Shown: one piece after another, positions 1 through 6,018 of the stretch | How the letters are laid out: every line of letters starts with the position of its first letter | Position numbering within the stretch: position 1 is the stretch's first letter | From: Synergistales bacterium | Lineage (GTDB): Bacteria > Synergistota > Synergistia > Synergistales > Aminobacteriaceae | Assembly: GCA_025997935.1 (NCBI GenBank) | Contig: BNVG01000085.1 | Location: 1-8,608 of the forward strand | Reading direction: 5' to 3' | DNA length: 8,608 bases | The notes under the pieces: generated by a model | What the model was told of the DNA's origin: nothing | The model's input: the letters and a program-made list of their open reading frames with translations, nothing else | Database searches by the model: none | Program-made: the position numbers and the translations under genes

Positions 1-1
1 G

Positions 2-508
2 TTATTTGCTCTCAATCCACCATTTACCGCCGTATCCCGAAACGCGCCCGTCGCCTTGAAGTTTGCGAAGCCTTGACTTTATGGTGTTTACGTTGATTCC
101 AAGACACTCGGATATCTCCTTTGACGTCTGCATTCCGGCCTGTTTGAGGTGGTCGATTATCGCGGTCTGGTCTTTGTTGAGCGAGAACGTGTCGGCGTCG
201 CCCTCAAGCCGCCATCCGAAGCCCGTCAGCGTCATGGCAAGCTCGGCCTCCTCCACGTCGCGCCCCGTCACGCGCAGCATACCGATGTTCTGACAACGCC
301 CGCGCTTGAGAAACAGGAGAGTATCCGCCGCGCCCGCCAAGCCCTGAGTGCCTGAAACCTCGTTGAGCCAGTCGTCCTCGTCTTTCGCTTTCTTGGTGTG
401 GTGTATGATGAGCACCGAAACGCCGTAACGGTCGGCTATCGTCTTTATCGCGCTCACGGCGTCGTAGTCGCTCCCGTAGCGGTCAACGTCGACAATGCGC
501 GTCTTCAA
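2..508 (-). pseudogene. RepA-like (AAA_25/DnaB-fold) replication ATPase, N-terminally truncated remnant
   Basis: The 168 readable residues match the C-terminal half of RepA-like hexameric ATPases found in plasmids, prophages and integrative elements. Visible are the stretch RYGSDYDAVSAIKTIAD (about residues 10-26), the strand-plus-motif VLIIHHTKK (about 32-40) and the family-typical SGTQGLAGAADTLLFLKR (about 52-69). A C-terminal winged-helix-like segment (about 112-165) contains TSKEISECLGINVNTIKSRL and ends KWWIESK. The Walker A and Walker B parts, which should precede this by roughly 150-200 residues, are absent. The frame continues upstream only to an in-frame TAG at 545-547 and offers no ATG; the earliest usable start is TTG at 506-508, without a convincing ribosome site. 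The break therefore lies near 510-545, right beside the control region of the divergent XRE gene. I infer a non-functional deletion remnant. A surviving short DNA-binding protein made from the winged-helix part is possible but less likely. Confidence 0.72.
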
Positions 509-534
509 ACGCCGCTCACAGTATTGTTGACGTG

Positions 535-595
535 TTGCTATTATCTAAAAAGCAATTATAATTATAACGATATAGCTATATTGCATAATAGCAAA
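535..595. promoter_or_regulatory. AT-rich divergent control region with nested inverted repeats (candidate operator of the XRE repressor)
   Basis: A perfect 10-base inverted repeat, TTGCTATTAT (535-544) and ATAATAGCAA (585-594), encloses a perfect 12-base palindrome ATATAGCTATAT (570-581). A plus-strand promoter fits well: -35 TTGCTA (535-540), 16-base spacer, -10 TATAAT (557-562), so one repeat arm covers the -35 box. A minus-strand promoter is also possible: -35 TTATGC (588-583), 16-base spacer, -10 TATAAT (566-561), with the palindrome lying in its spacer. Such overlap is typical of autoregulating phage or ICE repressors. The repeats are seen directly; binding by the adjacent XRE protein is inferred. 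Confidence 0.6.
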
Positions 596-610
596 TAAGG
601 AGGTGTCTAA

Positions 611-1036
611 ATGGCGCAGTCAATAGGTTCTAACATCAGGGCTAAGCGCCGCTCTCTTGGCCTGAATCAAATAGACCTCGCGGCGCGTCTCGGCCTCACT
701 CAGGCAAACGTCAGCCGCATAGAGGCGGCTGTTAAGGGCCCGAGCGGTGAAATGTTGGTCAGAATAGCGCGGGAGCTTGGCTGTGACGTGCGGGAGCTTC
801 TCGGCGTCGAACAAGACAATGACGCAAAGGCCGTAGACCTCGACGACGACGCGAAAGCCTTTGTCCTGAACACCATAAAAAGAGACCCGCAGTTTGGGCT
901 GTATCTTCGCAGTTTTGCAAAGGATTCAGACAACCTGACGGAAGATGACTGGAAGTTCTTGGCCGCTCACCTAAAGTTGGCGTTAGGTTACACGGTAGAC
1001 GCCATAAAAGCGCGGCGTATCGACGGTAATTTTTAA
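611..1036 (+). CDS. XRE-family helix-turn-helix transcriptional regulator (ImmR-like repressor)
   Basis: This is a 141-residue protein with an N-terminal lambda-Cro/XRE DNA-binding domain at about residues 6-62. The HTH core is LNQIDLAARLGLTQANVSRIE, covering helix 2, the turn and the recognition helix, and it is followed by the usual GCDVRELLG end of the fold. Residues about 70-141 are acidic, then mixed, and match nothing I recognise; in ImmR-like proteins this part serves oligomerisation and is the target of the partner protease. The ATG at 611 is preceded by a strong ribosome site AAGGAGGTG (597-605). The gene is followed after 13 bases by an ImmA/IrrE metallopeptidase gene, the classic repressor/antirepressor-protease order of ICEBs1-type elements and prophages. 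By analogy it represses its own and a divergent promoter through the repeats just upstream. The target is inferred, the family assignment is firm. Confidence 0.88.
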   Translation: MAQSIGSNIRAKRRSLGLNQIDLAARLGLTQANVSRIEAAVKGPSGEMLVRIARELGCDVRELLGVEQDNDAKAVDLDDDAKAFVLNTIKRDPQFGLYLRSFAKDSDNLTEDDWKFLAAHLKLALGYTVDAIKARRIDGNF

Positions 1037-1049
1037 TTCACAAAGAAAG

Positions 1050-1550
1050 ATGTCACAAAAAATGACGTACGAAGAAAAAGAAGCCAAAACAGCGGCCTCC
1101 GCGCTTTTGTCGAATACAAAATTATTGATGGGCGACTGTCCGCCCGTGAACTTGGGCGTTATCTGTAAATATCTTGGCATAGAGGTCTACACAATGCCCT
1201 GCGCGTCTTTCGGGGCTGTGTTCTCGCGCGAGCCCTCTCCCCGTATCTTGGTGAACTCGAACCTCAAGCCGGGGCGGTTTCGGTTTTCTATCGCTCATGA
1301 ACTCGGACATTTTACGCTAAATCACCGCCCGTCGTTTATATTGACCGACTTGGCCGACGGAAAATATATCAGGGGCGACGTGCACTTAGAACGTCAGGCT
1401 GACATTTTCGCGTCGGAGCTTTTGTTGCCGGAGGCGTCGCTTCGCTCGGATTTGTCCGTCAGAGGGTTTTCGGTTGCTGAGCTTGCCAAGCGGTATAAGG
1501 TTTCGATGCAGGCGGCGGAGATAAAGATTAAGACGTTATCGGGCGTGTGA
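1050..1550 (+). CDS. ImmA/IrrE family metallo-endopeptidase (COG2856)
   Basis: The 166-residue protein carries the zinc-binding HExxH site as HELGH at residues 83-87 in the context FSIAHELGHFTLNH. The third family block, ERQADIFASELLLPE (about 114-128), contains the acidic residues that complete the metal site. The N-terminal part (about 33-50) is the usual PVNLGVICKYLGIEV region. A C-terminal segment, SVAELAKRYKVSMQAAEIKI (about 141-160), resembles the small helical HTH-like tail common in this family. Family members such as ICEBs1 ImmA cleave a partner XRE repressor and so derepress the element; others act in stress or toxin-antitoxin-like pairs. The gene starts 13 bases after the XRE gene with only a weak ribosome site (AGAAAG), so translation probably depends on the upstream gene. 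An in-frame ATG at 1062 lacks any ribosome site. All visible catalytic residues are intact. Confidence 0.88.
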   Translation: MSQKMTYEEKEAKTAASALLSNTKLLMGDCPPVNLGVICKYLGIEVYTMPCASFGAVFSREPSPRILVNSNLKPGRFRFSIAHELGHFTLNHRPSFILTDLADGKYIRGDVHLERQADIFASELLLPEASLRSDLSVRGFSVAELAKRYKVSMQAAEIKIKTLSGV

Positions 1551-1561
1551 CTTATGCCTAT

Positions 1562-1571
1562 ATGGTAAAAT
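1562..1571 (+). promoter_or_regulatory. Possible extended -10 promoter for the ankyrin-repeat gene
   Basis: TGGTAAAAT (1563-1571) fits an extended -10 element (TGn followed by a TATAAT-like hexamer). No good -35 box lies at the expected distance, as expected for extended -10 promoters. It is 12 bases after the ImmA stop, and no terminator separates the two genes, so read-through expression is equally possible. Downstream, at 1585-1592, lies TTGCTATT, the same octamer as in the XRE control region. Confidence 0.3.
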
Positions 1572-1623
1572 GTTATAAATATTTTTGCTATTGGCGCACA
1601 TTATCGAAGGGAGAATCTTTTGC

Positions 1624-2007
1624 ATGAAAAAAATAATTTTGCTTGTTCTTCTGTCGATGGGGATTTTTGTAAGTGCGGATATTGTTAAAGCCGCAATGGG
1701 TACGCGAGAGTTTATAGAACTATGCGCTAAAGGCAAGCCCAATGAAGTTGAAGCCGCAATCAAAAACGGCGCGAAGATAAACGCAAGATTGGGTGAATAT
1801 GGCATGACAGCTTTGATATATGCCGCTCGGGGGAATCCTAACCCTGACGTTATTGCGCTTCTGCTCAAGAATGGCGCGGATGCGCAAGCAAGGGAGAAAT
1901 GGGACGGTAAAAGAGCGATAGATTATGCTGGAGAGAACGGCAAATTAAAGAATACGGCAGCCTTCAAGCAGCTTCAAGAGGCTTCAAAAGTCACCATCAA
2001 GCGATAA
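1624..2007 (+). CDS. Small exported ankyrin-repeat protein
   Basis: Start ATG 1624 is chosen because it gives a typical signal peptide (Lys-Lys, then a hydrophobic core to about residue 17, probable cleavage after about VKA at 21-23). A ribosome site AAGGGAG lies at 1607-1613; an in-frame TTG at 1585 would bury the signal. The mature part holds about two and a half ankyrin repeats: FIELCAKGKPNEVEAAIKNG (about 31-50), then MTALIYAARG with VIALLLKNGADAQAR (about 60-92), and a degenerate last unit RAIDYAGENGKL. The hallmark TALIYAA and LLLKNGAD elements are clear. The role is presumably protein binding in the periplasm or outside the cell; no partner is evident. It follows the XRE/ImmA pair on the same strand and is closed by a strong terminator, so it looks like a cargo gene or a native gene caught in the accessory region. 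At 127 residues it is small but appears intact. Confidence 0.82.
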   Translation: MKKIILLVLLSMGIFVSADIVKAAMGTREFIELCAKGKPNEVEAAIKNGAKINARLGEYGMTALIYAARGNPNPDVIALLLKNGADAQAREKWDGKRAIDYAGENGKLKNTAAFKQLQEASKVTIKR

Positions 2008-2037
2008 CTGCCACGCTTCACTTCTGTTGTGGATTCA

Positions 2038-2068
2038 ACAAAAAGAGGGGATTATCCCCTCTTTTTGT
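2038..2068. terminator. Strong bidirectional hairpin terminator
   Basis: A perfect 13-base stem, ACAAAAAGAGGGG (2038-2050) and CCCCTCTTTTTGT (2056-2068), has a 5-base loop ATTAT. The A-rich foot makes a U-tract on either strand, so it can end transcription of the ankyrin gene on plus and of the convergent Rpn remnant on minus. Confidence 0.9.
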
Positions 2069-2116
2069 CTTTCCTGTCTAAGCAATCAAATCTTTTTTCT
2101 GTGGGTAATAACGGGC

Positions 2117-2587
2117 TTAAAGACCGTCGCGTATATTCTCAACCTCGGCACGGGAGAGGCCGGTGAAGCCCTCAATCTGCTCAATGGTCATGTTGGCCTT
2201 GAGAAGTCGTTTTGCAATTTTTGCAATCTCGGCCTTTGTCTCATCACGTATAACCGCCTCGCGGTGGTCTTCATCCATCTGATACTTCCGCCGCGATAAA
2301 AAATGAGCAACAGCTACGGGATCATCGCTGATGTTTGCCAATAGCGCACTCGCCAATTTAATCTCCTCCTTCGCGTTCACTAATTCGTTCAATACCGAGC
2401 GGTACTTCGGCTCGTTGGCGTGGGCAAAAAACACGCTCCACATCTCAATCGCCGTCATCTCCGATACGGGCTTTTTCAGAACTTGGCCGAGCTTCGAGAG
2501 TTCTATGAATATTATACCCACAGAATCGGCGAGCTCTTCTCCGTCCGGGTTGCGAAAGCTGAAACGATTTACAAAATCATCGCGCCA
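2117..2587 (-). pseudogene. Rpn-family recombination-promoting nuclease / PD-(D/E)XK transposase-like protein, C-terminal remnant
   Basis: The frame opened by GTG at 2519-2521 gives 134 residues starting within homology. The same frame extends upstream with family-like residues: WRDDFVNRFSFRNPDGEE begins at 2587 and runs into IIFIELSKL and KKPVSEMTAIEMWSVFF. These are the middle-to-late blocks of Rpn (PD-(D/E)XK nuclease transposase) proteins. The C-terminal tail, DETKAEIAKIAKRLLKANMTIEQIEGFTGLSRAEVENI, is the usual helical ending with an HTH-like motif. The N-terminal PD-(D/E)XK nuclease core is missing, and the frame is closed by TGA at 2606-2608 inside the tRNA terminator. I see no continuation of the nuclease part in another frame, so this is a deletion remnant and not a simple frameshift. 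Full members run to about 280-320 residues and can promote RecA-independent recombination. The remaining tail could still be translated but should lack catalysis. Confidence 0.72.
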
Positions 2588-2595
2588 AGATACAG

Positions 2596-2616
2596 AAAAA
2601 CCCGCTCACAAGCGGG
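2596..2616 (-). terminator. Rho-independent terminator of tRNA-Ser
   Basis: Read on the minus strand, CCCGCT TGTG AGCGGG forms a 6-base GC-rich stem with a 4-base loop (2601-2616) directly followed by TTTTT (2600-2596). It lies about 40 bases beyond the CCA end of the minus-strand tRNA-Ser, and so most simply ends that transcript. The break point of the Rpn remnant is immediately beyond it. Confidence 0.75.
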
Positions 2617-2654
2617 CTTTATGTGTTAATGTGTGATAGGGAAAGGCAAAAATA

Positions 2655-2743
2655 TGGCGGAGACGTAGAGATTCGAACTCTAGGAGCGGAAACCGCTCAG
2701 TTGATTTCGAGTCAACCGCCTTCGACCACTCGGCCACGTCTCC
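2655..2743 (-). tRNA. tRNA-Ser (anticodon CGA)
   Basis: The minus strand reads GGAGACG at the 5' end (2743 downward) pairing with CGTCTCC, then discriminator G and encoded CCA (2657-2655), 89 bases in all. The anticodon arm has stem GTTGA/TCAAC with loop CTCGAAA, giving anticodon CGA at 2707-2709 (reads UCG). A long variable arm (GAGCGGTTTCCGCTC) and the T arm AGAG-TTCGAAT-CTCT are as expected for class II serine tRNA. The encoded CCA and good pairing suggest a functional gene. It has its own promoter and terminator. Confidence 0.96.
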
Positions 2744-2760
2744 GCGTTACAACGCCGCTC

Positions 2761-2790
2761 ATTGTACCCCACAAAACCCGAATCTGTCAA
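2761..2790 (-). promoter_or_regulatory. Promoter of tRNA-Ser
   Basis: On the minus strand a perfect -35 TTGACA (2790-2785) is followed after 18 bases by -10 TACAAT (2766-2761). The -10 box lies 18 bases before the 5' end of the mature tRNA, leaving a leader of roughly ten bases for RNase P to remove. Confidence 0.82.
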
Positions 2791-2821
2791 ACGCGCCTCC
2801 TCGCGTTCGGGCATTCGGATG

Positions 2822-2883
2822 TATAATTTATATGCTTATTTCTAAAATTTCGATTTTCAAACTTCACAATTTCGAAAGGGGAG
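2822..2883 (+). promoter_or_regulatory. Candidate promoter and leader of the kinase operon
   Basis: A perfect -10 hexamer TATAAT stands at 2822-2827, but no good -35 lies 16-18 bases before it, so activation by a regulator or a weak promoter is likely. Between it and the leader ORF an octamer AATTTCGA occurs twice as a direct repeat (2846-2853 and 2868-2875), start-to-start distance 22 bases, about two helical turns. This may be a regulator site. The region is AT-rich and divergent from the tRNA promoter. Confidence 0.4.
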
Positions 2884-2892
2884 TTTTTATTT

Positions 2893-2952
2893 ATGAAAAA
2901 GTACCCGAAAGGAACCCTCGTTTTTATAATTAGCGCCAGACGAGGAGAATAA
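2893..2952 (+). CDS. Putative 19-residue leader peptide before the hybrid kinase
   Basis: An ATG at 2893 follows a strong ribosome site AAAGGGGAG (2875-2883) with about 9 bases spacing. It opens a short frame, MKKYPKGTLVFIISARRGE, that stops at TAA 2950-2952. Its last codons CGA GGA GAA overlap the GAGGAG ribosome site of the kinase, whose ATG is only 2 bases after the stop. That ribosome site pairs with an upstream part of the same ORF: 2916-2923 with 2938-2945, 8 pairs including one GU. Ribosomes translating the leader would open the hairpin, and terminating ribosomes could restart at the kinase. The peptide has no recognised family. The evidence is the ribosome site and the geometry; translation is inferred. 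Confidence 0.42.
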   Translation: MKKYPKGTLVFIISARRGE

Positions 2953-2954
2953 TA

Positions 2955-5630
2955 ATGACGTACGGGCGAAAAATGCTATTATCCGTCATATTGGTGTCGC
3001 TTTTACCCCTATGCGCGTTCGGCGTCATTATGTATATGGACACGAAGGCCGAGATAGATCGTCTCGTCGGCTCCGAGATGAACTCCGTCATGGAAACTAT
3101 CAGCAGGGAAATAAACCTCTCAAAACGCCTCTCAAATATGGTGAGAAGCAGACTTATTCTGAGATACCGATCTATTGCCCGGGCGGCGGCGCAAATCATC
3201 GATCTTACGCCGCAAGAAGAACTGTCCGTTCAGAAAATGCGGAGCTTAGCCGCCTTTTTGGACGTTGAGAGGGTTAGCGTTGTCGATGAAAACGGAATTA
3301 TTCAATGTAGCAGCGAAGCCGAATTTATAGCCCGCCGGATAAAAAAAGAAGACCCGTACAAGTTTGACGCCCTTACCGAAAACCGAGACGCGGATATGGT
3401 CTATGAAGATAAAGAAGCGGAGGGCGCTTATGGTTATCAATATATCGGCGCGCCTCTCAAAAACTCTAAGGGATACGTGTATATAGCATTTCAGTCTGAA
3501 ATAATGCAAAAGCTTACCGAAATGCAAAATATACAAAACAGAATATCCCTTACCGAGATTGGGCCGGACGGTTTTATAGCGGTGCTGAATGACGGCGTAT
3601 ATATAGCGCACCATGACCTGTCTAAAGTCGGAGAATCGGTGCGCGGCGAAAAGTGGTATGACGAAATAGAAAAACGGGGATTCAACATAAAAAAGGGCTC
3701 ATTTCATCAGTTTGCCATTGATGACCGGGAATACCTTGTCGGGTCTATGCGCTATGGCTCCGACGTTATTTTAGCGATGTCTCCCGCCAGCAATTATTAC
3801 GGCAAATTAGCGTCAATCCGCAACAAATGTCTCGTCGTGACCATAACGCTTTGTATGTGCCTCATCATTTTTGTGGTTCGCCCGTCGAGCCGCGTTATTT
3901 TGCGTCTCTCGGCGGAGAAAGAACACGCCAATGAGGAAAACAAGAGCAAGACGACGTTTTTGGCCCGCATGAGCCACGAGATAAGAACCCCTATGAACGC
4001 TATAATAGGTATGAGCGAGCTCGGTCTGAGAGAGACCGAGGACTCTCCGGTTCCCTCGCGCGGCCTTGACGCCGAAACACAGGAATATATGAAACAAATG
4101 TCGGAGTATTTTTCGGGTATAAGCCAGGCCGGGCACAATCTGCTGACCATCATCAACGATATTCTGGATTTTTCAAAAATAGAAGCGGGCGTTATGCAGT
4201 TCAATTCGGCGCAATACGAGTTTTCCTCGCTCTTAAACGACGTGCTTACTATAGCCAAATTGCGGCTTGAGGATAAGCCGATACAGATGTCGGTGGAGAC
4301 CGACCCGAATATCCCGGAAAACCTTTTTGGGGACGAGACCCGCGTCAGGCAGGTGTTGCTAAACCTCATGAGCAACGCCGTGAAATATACCGAGAGAGGT
4401 TACATAAAACTGTCTATCCATACGCAAAAGAGCGAGTCCGCCAGGCCAGCGGCGTCCGGCAGCGTTGGCCTGATCTTCAAAATCGAGGACAGCGGTATCG
4501 GAATAAAAACCGAGAACCTAAGCCTTCTCTTCGGAGAGTTTGCGCGCGTCAATGAGACCGGAAACAAAACGATAGAGGGCGCGGGGCTTGGGCTTTCCAT
4601 AGCGCGCAGCCTGTGCCGCGCTATGGGCGGAGATATTACCGTAGAGAGCGAATACGGCAAGGGTTCTACGTTCACTGCCACGTTGACGCAGAGTTTTACG
4701 GACTCGAGCGTTATCGGAGTTTTCGACGCGATGGCGCAACTTGACAACATAAAGAAAAGCGCGCTAAGACAGACAAGGGTAGCGCGTTTCACGGCGCCCA
4801 AGTTTCACGTATTAGTGGTGGACGATATAGCCGCCAACCTGACGGTCATGAACGGCCTTCTCCTCCCCTACAAAATGAGAGTGACGACTTGCCTCAGCGG
4901 CGACGCTGCCATAGAATTGATAAAAACACAGCCTTTTGACCTTGTATTTATGGATCACATGATGCCGGACAAAGACGGAATCGAAACTACGAGAATTGTC
5001 AGAGAACTTGGCGAGATAGACGCGCCGTATTTCGCCCACCTTCCGATAGTCGCTCTTACGGCAAACGCCGTTTCGGGAATGAGGGAAATGTTTTTAGAAA
5101 ACGGGTTCGATGACTTTCTCTCAAAACCAATAGAGCTGTCAAGCCTGAACTCTCTTTTAGAAAAATGGGTTCCGGCGGAAAAACGTATTTTCAAAAAATA
5201 TACGCTCTCAAAACAACCTAATGACGGAGGCGATGTTCAAATGAATCAAGCGGCTGAGACGCAAGACAAAACAAAACACCTTACGATAGATGGCGTTGAT
5301 ACCGTCGTAGGGCTCGATATGATGGGGGGCTCGATGGATGTATATCTGGATGTTTTAGACACCTATCGGCTCGACGCGGAGGAGAGGCTCCCCATTTTCG
5401 CAACTGTTCCGGAGAATGAAGGCGACCTGAAAACCATCACCACCAACGCGCACGCCCTCAAAAGCGCGGCGGCAAGCATCGGAGCCGTGAAGGTCTCCAA
5501 AATGGCGGCCCTTTTGGAGGCGGCCGGGAAAGAGGGAAACAACACGTTTATAAGAGAGAACATTAAAGATTTTCACGACGAGCTGTCAAGCCTCATAGGT
5601 CATATACGCGCGGCGCTCGCGCCGAGGTAA
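2955..5630 (+). CDS. Membrane hybrid sensor histidine kinase (Cache - HisKA - HATPase_c - REC - HPt)
   Basis: This 891-residue protein has a first membrane helix (about 7-27), an extracytoplasmic double-Cache-like sensor (about 30-288; DGFIAVLNDGVYIAHHDLSKVG is typical of the distal Cache fold) and a second helix (about 292-308). No HAMP domain is seen; a short charged linker leads straight to HisKA with phospho-acceptor His341 in SHEIRTPMNAIIG. HisKA's hairpin is longer than usual (about 360-390). HATPase_c shows the N box NAVKYT (474-479), DSGIGI (512-517) and GAGLGLSIA (542-550). REC (about 617-738) has acidic pair Asp623/624, phospho-acceptor Asp667, Thr702 and Lys724. HPt (about 785-890) has His833 in NAHALKSAA. 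All catalytic residues needed for phosphorelay are present. The start is fixed by GAGGAG 7 bases before the ATG. A REC-only gene begins 3 bases after the stop. The ligand is unknown; Cache domains usually bind small molecules such as amino or organic acids. Confidence 0.93.
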   Translation: MTYGRKMLLSVILVSLLPLCAFGVIMYMDTKAEIDRLVGSEMNSVMETISREINLSKRLSNMVRSRLILRYRSIARAAAQIIDLTPQEELSVQKMRSLAAFLDVERVSVVDENGIIQCSSEAEFIARRIKKEDPYKFDALTENRDADMVYEDKEAEGAYGYQYIGAPLKNSKGYVYIAFQSEIMQKLTEMQNIQNRISLTEIGPDGFIAVLNDGVYIAHHDLSKVGESVRGEKWYDEIEKRGFNIKKGSFHQFAIDDREYLVGSMRYGSDVILAMSPASNYYGKLASIRNKCLVVTITLCMCLIIFVVRPSSRVILRLSAEKEHANEENKSKTTFLARMSHEIRTPMNAIIGMSELGLRETEDSPVPSRGLDAETQEYMKQMSEYFSGISQAGHNLLTIINDILDFSKIEAGVMQFNSAQYEFSSLLNDVLTIAKLRLEDKPIQMSVETDPNIPENLFGDETRVRQVLLNLMSNAVKYTERGYIKLSIHTQKSESARPAASGSVGLIFKIEDSGIGIKTENLSLLFGEFARVNETGNKTIEGAGLGLSIARSLCRAMGGDITVESEYGKGSTFTATLTQSFTDSSVIGVFDAMAQLDNIKKSALRQTRVARFTAPKFHVLVVDDIAANLTVMNGLLLPYKMRVTTCLSGDAAIELIKTQPFDLVFMDHMMPDKDGIETTRIVRELGEIDAPYFAHLPIVALTANAVSGMREMFLENGFDDFLSKPIELSSLNSLLEKWVPAEKRIFKKYTLSKQPNDGGDVQMNQAAETQDKTKHLTIDGVDTVVGLDMMGGSMDVYLDVLDTYRLDAEERLPIFATVPENEGDLKTITTNAHALKSAAASIGAVKVSKMAALLEAAGKEGNNTFIRENIKDFHDELSSLIGHIRAALAPR

Positions 5631-5633
5631 ACC

Positions 5634-6011
5634 ATGACTACGGAAATAGAACGAAAAACGATAATGATCACAGACGACAGCTTGACAAATCTGAAGATAG
5701 GCAAAAGCGCGCTGTCCAATATATACACGATACTGACCGCGACATCCGCCCTGAAGATGTTCGAGCTTTTGGAAAAACATTTTCCAGCTCTGATTCTTTT
5801 GGACGTGGACATGCCGGACATGGACGGTTACGAGGCTATCAAAAAACTCAAAGAAAACCCCGGGATGCGCGACATTCCGGTTATCTTCCTGACCGGCATG
5901 GACGACTCGGAAAGCGAGAAAAAAGGATTTGAACTGGGCGCGGTGGATTTTGTGCTGAAGCCGTTTTCACCTGACAAGCTCAGAACGCGCGTAGCCGCGC
6001 ACGTTCTGTAA
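5634..6011 (+). CDS. Single-domain response regulator (REC only)
   Basis: The 125 residues are one receiver domain: acidic pair Asp14/Asp15 in MITDDS, phospho-acceptor Asp57 in LILLDVDMPDMDG, Thr87 in FLTG and Lys109 in LKPF. The protein ends directly after the last helix (RTRVAAHVL), with no HD-GYP, GGDEF or DNA-binding output. It is therefore a CheY/Spo0F-like shuttle or the last acceptor for phosphate from the kinase's HPt domain. It starts 3 bases after the kinase stop, with GAGG at the end of the kinase gene as ribosome site, so translation is coupled. Its own stop TAA runs into the AAAAGGA ribosome site of the following ABC-F gene. Sequences like this often continue into an HD-GYP domain; here no continuation is found in any frame because the ABC-F gene begins 7 bases later. 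Confidence 0.9.
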   Translation: MTTEIERKTIMITDDSLTNLKIGKSALSNIYTILTATSALKMFELLEKHFPALILLDVDMPDMDGYEAIKKLKENPGMRDIPVIFLTGMDDSESEKKGFELGAVDFVLKPFSPDKLRTRVAAHVL

Positions 6012-6018
6012 AAAGGAT

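Noticed and set aside
611..1550. XRE/ImmA pair read as a toxin-antitoxin system
   Set aside because: The second protein has an intact HELGH protease site rather than a RES, HigB-like or other toxin fold; the repressor/protease switch is the simpler reading, though a stress module cannot be excluded.
1585..1623. Longer start (TTG) for the ankyrin protein
   Set aside because: It would add 13 residues before the Lys-Lys and hydrophobic core of the signal peptide; ATG 1624 has the ribosome site.
1536..1868. Minus-strand open frame of 110 codons
   Set aside because: Antisense to the ankyrin gene, whose signal peptide, ribosome site and repeats are clear; no family signal.
2655..2743. Second copy of the tRNA 3' end within the window as an attachment site
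   Set aside because: I looked for the T-arm to CCA segment elsewhere and found none; any matching site would lie outside the window.
3797..4375. Minus-strand open frame of 192 codons inside the kinase gene
   Set aside because: Fully antisense to the HisKA/HATPase region with intact motifs on the plus strand; no recognisable domain.
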